Source: Nostoc sp. CHAB 5824 (GTDB taxonomy: Bacteria; Cyanobacteriota; Cyanobacteriia; Cyanobacteriales; Nostocaceae). From it: DNA of 64,000 nucleotides. The translations under genes and the position numbers were made by a program. The stretch lies in the NCBI RefSeq assembly GCF_020829665.1, contig NZ_JAIVFT010000024.1, positions 34,942-98,941 on the forward strand. The letters are read 5' to 3'. Each line of letters begins with the position of its first letter. The stretch's first letter is position 1. The notes under the pieces are model-generated. The model had not been told where the DNA came from and ran no database searches. It saw nothing but the letters and a program-made list of their open reading frames with translations. This document shows positions 44,612-55,384 of this stretch, one piece after another.

Positions 44612-46171
44612 ATGACTGAATATGATTATATTGTAATTGGTGCAGGCTCGGCGGGGTGTGTTCTTGCCAATCGTCTTACAGAAGACGGTAAAACAACCGT
44701 GTTATTGCTGGAAGCGGGCAATCCGGCTAACTTACCAGAGCATCAAGCTCCTCTAGACTGGATAAAACTATGGGGCACTGAGGTAGACTGGGCATATTTT
44801 ACCGAAGAAGAACCGTATATCAATAACCGCAAAATCTATTGTCCGCGCGGGAAAGCCTTGGGTGGCACCAGTTCAATCAATGCCATGATTTATATTCGAG
44901 GCAGTCGGCATGATTATGACCACTGGCAAGAGTTAGGCAATCCCGGTTGGAGTTATCAAGATGTGTTGCCTTACTTCAATAAATCTGAAAACCAGCAGCA
45001 TGGCGCATCCGAATTTCACGGGGTCGATGGATTGCTGAGTGTTACAGATCCCATTGCTCCAGCCGTAACATCACAACAATTTGTGGAAGCCGCTGTTGCA
45101 CTTGGCTATGGGCGCAATCCTGATTTCAATGGCGCACAACAGGAGGGAGCCGGACTTTATCAGTTAACTATAAAAGATGGTAAGCGGCACAGCACCGCTG
45201 CGGCATTTCTAGTACCCATTTTAGATCGCCCCAACTTAACAGTTACCACTGGTGCATCAGTTACTCGGTTATTGTTTGAGGGAACACGCACAGTAGGAGT
45301 GGAATACATATACCAGGGGACGATATACCAATCCTTTGTAAAACAGGAAGTGATTTTAAGTGCTGGTGCGATCGATTCGCCTAAATTGCTGATGCTCTCT
45401 GGGATTGGGAATGCAGAACACCTACAAGCTTTAAACATTCCCGTAGTTGTTGATTTGCCGGGTGTTGGTCAGAACCTCCAAGATCATCTTCAAGTCGCCG
45501 TTGCATACCAAGCAACTCAAGATTTACAACCTGCTCTAAGCAGTAATATCGCCGAAGCTGGATTATTCCTGCATACTGAAGGTTGTTTAGATGTTGCACC
45601 AGATTTGCAGTTTTTCTCTGGCCCTGTTTTGTGGGCGCATCCTGCCTATGCCCGCCAAGGGCCTGGATTTGCAGCTACAGCCTGTCTGACTAATCCCCAA
45701 AGTCGTGGTAGTTTCACCCTGCGTTCTGCTTCTCCCAAAGACCCACCGATAATTCGGATGAACTATCTTCAGAGTGAATCCGATTTGCAAAAGCTGCTTG
45801 CAGGGATCAAAATTATTCGGCAGATATTCCACTCAAGTGTATTTGATCAGTTCCGAGGTGAAGAAGCTGCTCCCGGTACTGATAAGAAAAGTGATGAGGC
45901 GCTCCAAGCTTACATCCGGGAAACCTGCGACACTGTATACCACCCTGTCGGTACTTGCAAAATGGGAACAGACTCCAATTCAGTGGTAGACCCCGAACTG
46001 CGGGTATATGGTGTTGAAGGGTTGCGGGTCGTGGACGCCTCAATTATGCCAACCATCACCACAGGAAATACCAACGCACCCACCATTATGATTGGCGAAA
46101 AGGCAGCTGATTTAATTCAAGCCGCAAGGCGAACTTCACAGCAAGAACTGGAGTTAGCGAAACTGTCATAA
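44612..46171 (+). CDS. GMC family FAD oxidoreductase (choline dehydrogenase-like)
   Basis: 519 residues. FAD Rossmann motif GAGSAGCVLANRL at the N-terminus, GMC signatures PRGKALGGTSSINAMIYIRG (about 78-97) and GAIDSPKLLMLSGIG. Catalytic His in DTVYHPVGTCKMG, and the second in TTGNTNAPTIMIGEKAAD (Asn in place of the common His/Asn pair). These enzymes oxidise alcohols such as choline. No betaine aldehyde dehydrogenase lies nearby, so the substrate is open. ATG 44612. Confidence 0.95.
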   Translation: MTEYDYIVIGAGSAGCVLANRLTEDGKTTVLLLEAGNPANLPEHQAPLDWIKLWGTEVDWAYFTEEEPYINNRKIYCPRGKALGGTSSINAMIYIRGSRHDYDHWQELGNPGWSYQDVLPYFNKSENQQHGASEFHGVDGLLSVTDPIAPAVTSQQFVEAAVALGYGRNPDFNGAQQEGAGLYQLTIKDGKRHSTAAAFLVPILDRPNLTVTTGASVTRLLFEGTRTVGVEYIYQGTIYQSFVKQEVILSAGAIDSPKLLMLSGIGNAEHLQALNIPVVVDLPGVGQNLQDHLQVAVAYQATQDLQPALSSNIAEAGLFLHTEGCLDVAPDLQFFSGPVLWAHPAYARQGPGFAATACLTNPQSRGSFTLRSASPKDPPIIRMNYLQSESDLQKLLAGIKIIRQIFHSSVFDQFRGEEAAPGTDKKSDEALQAYIRETCDTVYHPVGTCKMGTDSNSVVDPELRVYGVEGLRVVDASIMPTITTGNTNAPTIMIGEKAADLIQAARRTSQQELELAKLS

Positions 46172-46840
46172 TGTTTAAACTCATTTTTGAAATCTTTTGA
46201 GCGGATTCCACTCTCATTCAAGCTCGTCGATATTTAAATGCGTTTGCCCTGTGTCAATCCCTAAGTTACACCTTAGATGGTAGTCTGTTGACAGAATCTA
46301 TTGTCAACGACTTTTTCAAATTCAATCTGAGAGTAGTGCAAATATTTTGAGGGCGATCGCTCTTACATGTGTAATATCGGGCACTACCTACAATATATCT
46401 GTATTGGCGCAATCAAATTGGTTGCAGTTATTAACTGATTCAACAATTGGATTAAAGGAAATTGCTGAAGCAGAATTGATTGGAATATTGAGTGATTAGT
46501 CGAATAAAGGCAAAAGGCAACAGGCAGAATTTGCGATCAGTTGAGCGATCGCTTATGGGTTAAAAATCTCCAAATTGCTGCAAAACTACAAAATACTTGG
46601 CCAGGAGAGAGTCAGCAGCATGATTAAATTACTTGACCAAAACACAAGCAGCAGCGACAAGACACTATTAATTATCCTAAAGTTCGCTTGAGAGAAATCA
46701 GTGCTTTAAATAAATTGCTGCTCATGCCAAAGTTACCAAACTCGAAATGCACTGTAAAGTGTACCAATAATAACTACTAAACTTGGCAACCAAAGGCTAC
46801 TGACTATTTGTTCAGTGATAATTTGGATTCCAATAACTAA
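46172..46840. other. region with unidentified coding remnants
   Basis: The plus-strand frame at about 46205-46350 reads like protein (DSTLIQARRYLNAFALCQSLSY, then ESIVNDFFKF), but it is short and stops. A later stretch (about 46670-46760) gives NYPKVRLREISALNKLLL. Both look like pieces of decayed genes; I could not name a family. Confidence 0.3.
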
Positions 46841-46942
46841 TACCATTTCATTTTAATAATGATACAAATACGTTGGTAGGGGCACGGCATTGCCGTGCCC
46901 CTACGAGAAATCTATATGTATCAGGTTTTTCCTGAATTGGTA
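46841..46942. repeat. MITE-like element, copy C
   Basis: TACCATTTCAT to TGAATTGGTA with a clean central palindrome GTAGGGGCACGGCA/TGCCGTGCCCCTAC. Flanks TAA/TAA on either side suggest a TA-type target duplication. Confidence 0.9.
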
Positions 46943-47164
46943 TAACAAATAGAAGCCAAAGATTTTACGAACTTCAGGATAAATATATGATGAACTTGTA
47001 TCCAGAAAGTATGTTTTAAGGACAGCCTTTGAGCAATTATCATTCCTTTTTCTATGGCTCCTTTAAGGAAGCTGTTATGATGTTGAATTTTAAAAATATC
47101 TCAGAAGTCTATTAACTAACTTAGCGAGCCAAATCTCCAACTTATTGAATTAATATTTTTTTAG
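46943..47164. other. intergenic, AT-rich
   Basis: Lies downstream of the CHASE2 kinase fragment. Nothing recognisable seen. Confidence 0.45.
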
Positions 47165-48225
47165 TTAAAGCTTCCAATTGCCTAAATACAAAAATAGTTG
47201 CCACCAATTACTTGCAATTGGCCAAGTCAATTCGCAGACAGTACCTTGTGGAGAGTGAGAAAATCGTCGAAACTTGCCTCTCAATTGCCGAGCTAAATCT
47301 TGAGCTTGGTTTGTTCCTTGTCCGCCACGTTGATAGTTTGTAGATATATTTGTAAATCCGTTATCAATTATTTGCAGGCAATACTCTTTTGGCGATCGCG
47401 TACAACTTACATCAAGCCGGGTAGCCCCTTGGGAATGTTTACCTACATTACATAAAGCTTCTTGCAAAAAAAGGTATAAGCCTCGCTTTTGATTTGGACT
47501 TAATTGGCAATCTTCTAATGGTTCAAAATTAGGAGGAATAAAACTTTGGATTGATGCAAATCCTTGAAAGTTTCTTCTTAAGGTAATGTCATAGACATAA
47601 TAAAGCATCTCAGCAATTGGAGTTTGCAAATCGAGAACTTCATTTCCTTCTAAATAAAGACTATCATTGCGACTGAGCATTTCTTGACTGAGATACTCAG
47701 GGATAGTCCGTAACTCTCTATTTAGTTGTTCAAGTTGCGATCGCAATTTCTCAGCCTCTATCTCTTCTTCACCAAGATTCCTTAATATCACAGCTAGACT
47801 TTGCAGAGGCCCATTATGAATTGCTTCAAAAGAGCGCTTAAGAGTTAAACTGCGCTGTTCGAGTAACGCTCTTAAATCTCGGTCAAAAAAAAATGTAGTT
47901 AATCCTGCACTCGCAAGAGCTAACAAGGTTGGTACTAAAGGAATCCACCAACCCAGAACAAGGCCAATAAAACAAATTCCAACGATTTCAATACTAATTA
48001 CACCAAGGCTAAACAATGTCTTTGCAGGAGATTGGAGGATTAAACCCAGAATTATGCCAAATAAACCCCAAGCTAAAATCCATAAATACTCCCAAATTTC
48101 TGACCATACTTTTAATAGTGGTCGTCTGTCTAAAACATGACTAATGATTTGACTCGTAGCATGAGCGTGAACTTCTACACCATAAATCCATTGGTATTGA
48201 TTAGCAGACTCTTCAACTCCTAAAG
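47165..48225 (-). pseudogene. CHASE2 sensor histidine kinase, 5' truncated
   Basis: The C-terminal end of a CHASE2 domain (YGVEVHAHATSQIISHVLDRRPLL) is followed by three membrane helices and a NarX-type HisKA_3-like domain with the conserved His in AIHNGPLQSLAVIL. HATPase_c then has EALCNVGKHSQGAT and LQIIDNGFT. The first 250 or more residues of the sensor domain are missing: upstream of about 48225 the same DNA reads as a hemagglutinin gene in the opposite direction. The frame remains open up to an ATG at 48314-48316, but this leader comes from the partner gene. Without signal anchor and sensor domain it is probably not functional. Confidence 0.75.
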
Positions 48226-50456
48226 CTATTGATGGCAAGATTCGGGCAAATGGCACTGCAAATTTGTTTTTAATCAATCCGAATGGAATTATCTTTAATT
48301 CCAATGCCTCTCTCAATATTGGCGGTTCGTTTATTACAACTACAGCGAATAGTCTTAATTTTAGTGATGGTATTAATTTCAGTGCTATAAATTCTCAAAC
48401 TCCACCTTTGCTAACTATAAATGTACCCATTGGCTTACAATTTGGGACGAATCCGGCAAATATTCAGGTACAGGATTCTAGTTTAGAAGTTAATCCTGGT
48501 CAGACCTTAGCACTTGTAGGCGGTAATATGCAGCTTAACGGTGGTCAACTCCTAGCTTCGGGTGGAAATGTGGAGTTGGGAGGTATGGCAGTTGGTACTG
48601 TCGGGCTGAATGTCAACAGCAGTAGCTTGCTGTTAAGCTTTCCTGATGGCGTTCAAGGAGCCGATGTATCTCTCAACAATGGTGCTGAGGTAAATGTGCG
48701 TGCAGGTGGCGGTGGCAGCATCACTATCCATGCCCAAAACTTGAGCATGGATGGAAGTAAACTACAGGCAGGAATAGCGGATAATCTGCGATCGCCCAAT
48801 CCCAAGGCAGGAGATATTGATATAAATGCTAGTGGGTCAATAAACCTTAATAACAGCCGTATTTCTAATTCGATCTTACCGGGAGCCGTAGGCAAAGGAG
48901 GTGATATCAATATCACTGCTGGGTCAGTTTCCTTAGTTAATTACAGTGGACTATCTACCTTTACATTGGGGCAGGGTGAAGCAGGGAACTTGAATCTTAA
49001 TGCCCGCGATACAGTCTCTTTTGATAGCTCATTTTCCTTCACTGGTTTACAAATAGGATCTATAGGCAAGGGCGGTGACATTAATATCACTAGTGGGTCA
49101 CTATTTATTAGTAATCCTGGAGGACTGACAGTCAGTACTGGGGGACAGGGCGATGGGGGCAGTATAAATATAAATGTTCGTGATACAGTCTCTTTGGATG
49201 GACTGTCATCTATAAATAGTACTGTTGAACCTGAAGCTGTGGGCAACAGTGGCGATATTACCATAAATACCAAAATATTTCGGGTTACAGATGGGGCAGT
49301 TTTGAGCGCCCGCAGCAAGGGAGATGGGCAAGGTGGTAACATCAGCATAACTGCCCAATCATTCGAGGCGTTGCGTGGCGGACAGCTTGTGACTACAACC
49401 TTTGCTAAAGGACAAGCAGGCAATATCTTTGTCAACGCAACAGATTTGGTGAAAATCTCTGGGAGCGATCTGAATTACGCCAACCGCCAAGCCGAATATC
49501 CCAGCATCGATATCAATGAAACAGGTGCTAATAGTGGACTATTTGCTAACACGCAGATTAACTCCACAGGTCAAGGGGGAGGCATTGAGATAATTACTGG
49601 GCAGATCATTGTTCAAGATGATAGCCAAATAGCTATGAGTAGTGTTGGTTCAGGTAGTGCGGGTAACCTAAAGGTAATAGCATACTCTATCGAGTTAGAT
49701 AATCAAGCATCTCTGAGTGCTGACACCACTGGAGGACAGGGAAATATTAATCTGCGATCACGCGATTTTTTACTCCTACGCCGAGGTAGCAGCATCACTA
49801 CCAACGCTACTGGTAATGCCACTGGTGGCAATATTACGATTGATACATATAACCTAGTTGCCGTTCCAAAAGAAAATAGCGATATCAGCGCCAATGCTGA
49901 GAATAGTTTTGGTGGTCAAGTAATTGTCAATGCTTCGGGCATCTTTGGCACACAGTTTCGTCTACAACCCACGCCATTAAGTGATATTACAGCTAGTTCT
50001 GCTCGTGGTTCTGAATTTAATGGCGTAGTGCAACTCAACACGCCTGATGTTAACCCTAGTCAAGGCTTAACTGCTTTGCCCACAAACATCATCGATACTT
50101 CACAGTTGATTGCCAATAGTTGCATTGCACGCACTAAACGACCAGAAGGGAAATTCATCATCACAGGGAACGGAGGTTTACCAGTGATGCCAGATGACCC
50201 TTCAATTGCACCCTATCAAACTTTTCAAATTCCAACTGTCCAGAGCGCAAGTATCTCAACGCTACAAGAAAACACTCTTAGTCTGCAAGACTCTATTACT
50301 GGAAGCAAACCTCACAATCTTCCTAAATCTGCGCCACTGATTGAAGCTCAAGGATGGATGTACGGGCCTCATGGTGAGGTGATTCTCACTGCCTCTGCAC
50401 CTACTGCCCCTGCTCACAGTTTTTGGTCACAACTGCCTAGCTGTTCGGGTTCTTAA
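48226..50456 (+). pseudogene. filamentous hemagglutinin-type two-partner-secreted exoprotein, 5' truncated
   Basis: About 743 codons remain open. The first recognisable residues are AIDGKIRANGTANLFLINPNGIIF, the middle of the TPS carbohydrate-dependent hemagglutination domain, followed by ASLNIGGSFITTTANS. After this come beta-helix repeats (GGGSITIHAQNL, GKGGDINIT, NLNLNARDTVSF and similar) and a C-terminus NSCIARTKRPEGKFIITGNGGLP typical of cyanobacterial S-layer-like TPS proteins. The signal peptide and first half of the TPS domain are absent, cut at about 48225 by the head-to-head junction. A TTG at 48264 could start translation but the product would lack an export signal. No TpsB partner nearby. 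Confidence 0.8.
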
Positions 50457-50478
50457 TAAGTTTTAGTTATCTTCAGAG

Positions 50479-50508
50479 ATTGACTTTCCAATTTTGGAAA
50501 GTCAATTT
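50479..50508 (+). terminator. probable terminator after hemagglutinin gene
   Basis: ATTGACTTTCCA and TGGAAAGTCAAT form a perfect 12-bp stem with a 4-base loop, 22 bases after the stop codon. The U-run is weak. Confidence 0.6.
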
Positions 50509-50634
50509 CCTAACTTGACGATGTGCGTCTAACTAAATTTACCTATTGTAAAAGGGTGCAGTAAAGGCGAACACCGAAAACGCCAACGCCGCACAGACTC
50601 AACTTATTAATCTACCTCAATAAGGATAAAAACA

Positions 50635-50979
50635 ATGTCTAACATCAACAACCAAACCCAAGACCTTTACAGCATCGAATTGGTGCAAAACCTTGACCAC
50701 GAAGACGCTGCTACTGTTAGTGGTGGTGCTGCATTGGAACTCTACGATGGCAGTAATTTTAGGAACCAGTTAGTGCAGACAAACAATGGTACTGGAAATG
50801 TGGGCGATCGCGTAAATGACCGTACTACCTCTATTGTAGTCAACGAGGGTGTTTGGAGATTCTACACAGATTCTCAATTTCAGGGTGTTTCTGCCGATTT
50901 GGGACCAGGACGTTATGCAAATATTGGTCTCGGTATAATTCCTAATGATTCAATCACATCCTTCCGGAGGATCGGGTAG
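50635..50979 (+). CDS. beta/gamma-crystallin protein with double-glycine leader
   Basis: 114 residues. Residues 1-31 (ending ELVQNLDHEDAATVSGG, G30-G31) form a bacteriocin-type leader for C39 peptidase processing. The predicted mature part (about 83 residues) has two Greek-key motifs: ALELYDGSNF.. and WRFYTDSQFQG... Each ends with the canonical (N/D)(N/D)XX(S/T)S Ca2+-binding motif, NDRTTS (61-66) and NDSITS (104-109). It should be a small calcium-binding protein exported and trimmed. The exporter is 276 bases downstream. A good ribosome site (AAGGA) lies 9 bases before ATG 50635. Function outside the cell is unknown. Confidence 0.92.
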   Translation: MSNINNQTQDLYSIELVQNLDHEDAATVSGGAALELYDGSNFRNQLVQTNNGTGNVGDRVNDRTTSIVVNEGVWRFYTDSQFQGVSADLGPGRYANIGLGIIPNDSITSFRRIG

Positions 50980-51255
50980 GTTGATCTAACACTTTCAACG
51001 ATCCGATCTCATCTATTGTGATTCTTGAAACTTAAGTCCTGAAAATCAAAAGAGAAAAACGCTTACAGCTGAGTAACACTCTTTTCTTGCTGTTTGTAGG
51101 GGCGAGGTGGTTTTCGCTCCTGCTTTCTTAATTTTGGAAATTATAACACAAATAAACATAAATAGTAATACCTGTAGCTTGATTGAACGTAGAAATACGC
51201 AAACTACATGAGAATCAAGTCGCAAACAGCGTAATCAAGTTATTCCCGGATTTTT

Positions 51256-53472
51256 ATGAAATATCAGGTTGTTCTCCAAAACAGTGAAGAAGATTGCGGC
51301 GCTGCTTGCCTTGTAACTGTTGCCAAACATTGCGGACGCACTTTAACTCTAAGCCGGATACGAGAAGCGGTAGGCACGGGGTCGCTAGGTACTACCTTAC
51401 TTGGTTTAAATCGGGGTGCAGAAGCTTTAGGATTCAATGTCCGCCAAGTCAAAGCTTCTCCACAACTGATCGACAGTTTAGATAAAGCTCCAATGCCCGC
51501 AATCATACATTGGAAAGGCTACCACTGGGTAGTTTTATACGGTCAAAAAGGGAAAAAATATGTAATTTCTGATCCTGGCTTTGGTATCCGTTACCTCAGC
51601 GGTAAAGAATTAGCCGAGGGTTGGAGCAATGGGATTATGCTGCTGCTAGTGCCAGACGACACCCGTTTTTCTGAGCAGCCAGATGACAAAATGACTGGCT
51701 TTGGGCGCTACCTGGTGCGTGTTTGGCCCTATCGCTTTCTTTTGGGTCAGGCGATCGCAATCAATATTGTCATCGGGCTTTTGTCTCTCGCTTATCCCTT
51801 GATGATGCAACTTCTCACCGATGACGTGCTAGTGCGAGGAGACACTCAATTACTAACTACCGTGGCAATTGGGGTAATTGCCATAAACTTGTTTAAAAGT
51901 GCAATCGGTTTAGTACAGTCTCACCTCATCGGTCATTTTGGTCAACGGTTGCAATTAGGATTGCTGCTAGACTACGGTCGAAAACTTTTACACTTGCCCT
52001 TATCTTACTTTGAAGGACATCGTAGTGGGGAAGTTGTCAGCCGAATTGCTGATATTAATGCCATTAATAATTTAGTTTCACAGATTGTCCTTGGTTTACC
52101 TAGCCAATTTTTTATTGCACTAGTTTCCTTGGGCTTTATGCTCTTTTTAAGTTGGCAACTAACTCTGGCTTCCGTAATGGCATTTGTCATTGTCACTTTA
52201 GTTAACCTGCTTTTCCTACCTACCTTGCGCCAGAAAACCCGTAAGCTGATTGTTTTAGGCACTGAAAATCAAGGTTTCTTGGTGGAAACCTTTCGTGGCG
52301 TTCAAGTACTTAAAACCACACAAGGAACTCCGCAAGCTTGGCAAGAGTATCAAACCAACTATGGTCGCCTCGCTAACTTGGGCTGGAGTACGATGAAGCT
52401 GGAACTATACAGCAGTACATTCACTAATATTCTTTCAACTTTAACTAATATAGGCTTACTCTGGTTAGGCAGTTTCTTGGTAATTAATCAAACATTATCC
52501 ATCGGTCAACTGCTAGCGTTTAACGGCATGAGTGGCAACTTTCTCGGCTTCCTAAGTTCACTAATCGGATTAGCTGATGAGTTTATTACTGCCCAAATTG
52601 TCATCCAACGGATGGCAGAAGTAATTGACGCTGCCCCAGAAGACTCGAATGAAGAGAAAAAGCCTTGGGCAGAAATATCCACTAATGCAAATATTATCTG
52701 CACTAAAGTTAACTTCCACCATGCTGGTAGAGTTGACCTGTTGCAAGATTTTTCCTTGACTATCCCTGGTGGTAAAGTTATTGCTTTAATTGGTAAATCT
52801 GGTTGTGGTAAAAGTACTCTAGCTAAACTGATGGCTGGTTTATATTCCCTCCAGTCAGGCAATATCCGTTATGGTCTCTATAACAGACAAGACTTATCTT
52901 TAGAATGTCTGCGACAGCAGGTAGTCTTAGTACCCCAAGATCCACACTTCTGGAGTCGCTCAATCTTTGATAACTTCCACTTCAGCTATCCTGATGTGAC
53001 TTTTGAACAAATTGTCAGAGCTTGCCAAATAGCAGGAGCTGATGAATTTATTAGCGAATTACCTGACAAATATCATACTGTCTTAGGAGAATTTGGAGCT
53101 AATCTTTCTGGTGGGCAACGGCAGAGATTAGCGATCGCTAGAGCAATAATTACTAACCCACCGATACTGATTTTGGATGAATCTACTGGCGCTCTCGATC
53201 CGGTGAGTGAAGCTGAAGTATTAGATCGACTGCTTACCTATCGCCAAGGCAAAACCACAATTTTAATTAGTCACCGTCCCAGAGTCATTGAGCGAGCCGA
53301 TTGGATTGTATTACTAGAGAAAGGACGTTTGCAAATCCAAGGTTCTCCAGAAGAATTGCGCCAAATTGCTGGCGAACACTTAGGCTTCCTAGACGATGTT
53401 CGGTCATCAACTCCGAGTTTACTGGTGAAATCTTCCGGTCATGCTAACGGCAAATATGCCGCCATCAGTTAA
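51256..53472 (+). CDS. C39 peptidase-containing ABC exporter (PCAT)
   Basis: 738 residues. The N-terminal C39 peptidase has the catalytic C14 in EEDCGAAC, H90 in HWKGYHWVV and D106 in ISDPGFG. Six membrane helices (about 160-440) follow, then the ATPase with Walker A GKSGCGKST (513-521), signature LSGGQRQRLAIARA and Walker B LILDEST. It cleaves double-glycine leaders and exports the mature peptide. The best visible substrate is the crystallin just upstream. It is followed by a HlyD adaptor gene. Confidence 0.96.
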   Translation: MKYQVVLQNSEEDCGAACLVTVAKHCGRTLTLSRIREAVGTGSLGTTLLGLNRGAEALGFNVRQVKASPQLIDSLDKAPMPAIIHWKGYHWVVLYGQKGKKYVISDPGFGIRYLSGKELAEGWSNGIMLLLVPDDTRFSEQPDDKMTGFGRYLVRVWPYRFLLGQAIAINIVIGLLSLAYPLMMQLLTDDVLVRGDTQLLTTVAIGVIAINLFKSAIGLVQSHLIGHFGQRLQLGLLLDYGRKLLHLPLSYFEGHRSGEVVSRIADINAINNLVSQIVLGLPSQFFIALVSLGFMLFLSWQLTLASVMAFVIVTLVNLLFLPTLRQKTRKLIVLGTENQGFLVETFRGVQVLKTTQGTPQAWQEYQTNYGRLANLGWSTMKLELYSSTFTNILSTLTNIGLLWLGSFLVINQTLSIGQLLAFNGMSGNFLGFLSSLIGLADEFITAQIVIQRMAEVIDAAPEDSNEEKKPWAEISTNANIICTKVNFHHAGRVDLLQDFSLTIPGGKVIALIGKSGCGKSTLAKLMAGLYSLQSGNIRYGLYNRQDLSLECLRQQVVLVPQDPHFWSRSIFDNFHFSYPDVTFEQIVRACQIAGADEFISELPDKYHTVLGEFGANLSGGQRQRLAIARAIITNPPILILDESTGALDPVSEAEVLDRLLTYRQGKTTILISHRPRVIERADWIVLLEKGRLQIQGSPEELRQIAGEHLGFLDDVRSSTPSLLVKSSGHANGKYAAIS

Positions 53473-53516
53473 TGCCATCTTCTTTCTTTGAAATTTTGGA
53501 TTGCTCCTCACCGAAG

Positions 53517-53580
53517 AGGCAGGGGGGCAGGGAGCAGGGGGACAAGGGGAAGAACTCCCCCCTGCGCCCCGCTCCTTTGC
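53517..53580. repeat. G-rich low-complexity spacer
   Basis: GGCAGGGGGGCAGGGAGCAGG and similar words upstream of the HlyD start. The open frame reaches through it, but the residues are not protein-like. Confidence 0.6.
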
Positions 53581-53616
53581 CTTATTCTCAATCATCCCTT
53601 CTTGCTCCTTATTATT

Positions 53617-54997
53617 ATGGTTAGTCAGTCTAATCCTGTCTTGCTGCCCCAAGTTGAAGAAAACGATTTTCTTCCACCACTTGGTCATTGGACTACTATT
53701 GGCGGTGCAATCGCATTGGTTACTGTGACAATAGCAATTGCCGTCGGCTCTGTAACTAAATACAAAGTCACCGTTCAAGCACAGGCAAATCTGCGTCCGG
53801 CTGGTGAATTGCGGCTAGTTCAGGCTGCTACGGAAGGCCCAGTTATGCAGATTTTTGTGAAAGAGAATCAGGTTGTAAAAATAGGAGATGCGATCGCTAC
53901 TATTGACGACTCACGTCTGCAAACCAAGAAGAGCCAGCTAGAAAGTAGCATTGGACAAATAAAGTTACAACTGGTTCAAATCGCCGCTCAGATTCATGCT
54001 CTTAATAACCAAATTATAGCCCAAACTGACGGCAGTAACCGTGCGGTTGCAGCGGCTGAAGCCCAATTGAGCAGTCGCAAGCGGGATTATCGAGATAAGC
54101 AAATTACTACTGTTAGTGATGTCCAAGAAGCCTCTGCAAATGTCAGAGCAGCAACTGCCAGCTTAAAAGCAGCCCAGTCAAAGCGAAACCGATATGAGGA
54201 CGTAGCCAAAGTTGGAGCTTTGTCATAAGATCAATTCGAGGAAGCACAACTAGCTGTTCGGCAGCAAGAACAAGTACTCGTTAGCTGCCAAAGCCAAATT
54301 GCAAAGCCTACAAGCTGCCCTGAATCCAACTTCAGCAGAAGTAGCGATCGCGCAAGAACGCATTGCTCAAGAAAAAGCTACGGGGCAAGGTAACATTGCC
54401 ACATTAAACAAAGAACGCAACGCGCTTATTCAGCAACGGATTGAAATGCAAAAACAGTTCGAGCATGATAGCCGCGAACTTAAACAAGTGAATATCGAAC
54501 TTAATCAGACAATCATTTCTGCCACAGCAGACGGTGTGATCTCCAAGCTAAACCTACGTAACCCCGGCCAAACATTGCGCCCTGGAGAAGAAATCGCTCA
54601 AATTGTTCCTACTTCTGCCCCCTTGGTAATTAAGGCAGTGGTAGAAACTGAGGAAAAAAGCAAGTTGAAGCCAGGACAAAACGTCCAAATGCGAGTTTCT
54701 GCCTGTCCCTATCCAGATTACGGTACTCTCAAAGGTAAAGTTAAATCAATTTCTCCAGATGCATTTTTCCCACCTGCGAATAATGGTGCTACAGGTGCTA
54801 CTACAATCGCAACTACTCCCAAAGCTACTGCTGCCTTTTATGAAATAACAATTGAACCTGAAAATCTATCTTTAGGTAGAGGAAACAAACAATGTTCCAT
54901 TCAAATGGGAATGGAAGGCAGAGCCGATATCATTTCTAAAGAAGAGACTGTACTCCAATTCTTTTTGAGAAAAGCAAGGCTAATTGTAGATGTTTGA
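53617..54997 (+). pseudogene. HlyD family membrane-fusion protein, broken
   Basis: ATG 53617 opens SQSNPVLLPQVEENDFLPP, a membrane segment (about 27-48), the first lipoyl half RPAGELRLVQAATEGPVMQIFVKENQ and a coiled coil. A TAA at 54226-54228 replaces a Lys codon in VGALS-stop-DQFEEAQLAVRQQEQVL. A one-base insertion near 54281 (GTTAGCTGCC for GTAGCTGCC) then shifts the frame; AAKAKLQSLQAALNP continues in the second frame. The rest is intact: the second lipoyl half ATADGVISKLNLRNPGQTLRPGEEIAQIVP and the beta-barrel domain to the stop at 54995-54997. Both lesions must be repaired for a full protein of about 460 residues. It would join the PCAT exporter to the outer membrane. Confidence 0.85.
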
Positions 54998-55066
54998 CGT
55001 TGCTACCCGTCCGGGAGCAGAAAGAGAAAAAGCGATCGCCACAATCGATAATGCCTATGCCCCGCC

Positions 55067-55384
55067 CTAATTCCAATCCTGTTCCTCTTTCTTCCCGCGA
55101 CTTTTGTAAATACCCCCCAGGTTGTGAATTTGACGAGTTTTCTCATAAAGCTCGGCTTCGGTCAAACCCCACTGCTGCAAGACTTTATCTAGGTCTTTTT
55201 GGATGTCTCTTGCCCCTGGAAACCCTTGATAACGCATTCGCAGTCTAGCTAATTCTGCCAAGTTATAGTCTGTCGCCTCTTGAGAGAGTAAAATATCAAT
55301 AAGGGGGCGATCGCGGTTATAAAGAGGGTGCTGTTGGTCTTTACCTCCGGTTGCTTCAGTCATCATGAGTCTTAAGTGTCGCAT
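55067..55384 (-). CDS. DUF3288 family protein
   Basis: Up to 105 residues. KDQQHPLYNRDRPLIDILLSQEATDYNLAELARLRMRYQGFPGARDIQKDLDKVLQQWGL is the DUF3288 signature, found only in cyanobacteria, function unknown. Soluble and basic. The start may be ATG 55361-55363 (MTEATGG) or the ATG at 55382-55384, which has AGGA about 10 bases upstream. It is on the opposite strand to the export genes. Confidence 0.88.
   Translation of the reverse strand: MRHLRLMMTEATGGKDQQHPLYNRDRPLIDILLSQEATDYNLAELARLRMRYQGFPGARDIQKDLDKVLQQWGLTEAELYEKTRQIHNLGGIYKSRGKKEEQDWN

Noticed and set aside
54994..55248. 84-codon frame after the HlyD gene
   Set aside because: Antisense to DUF3288, which has clear family features.
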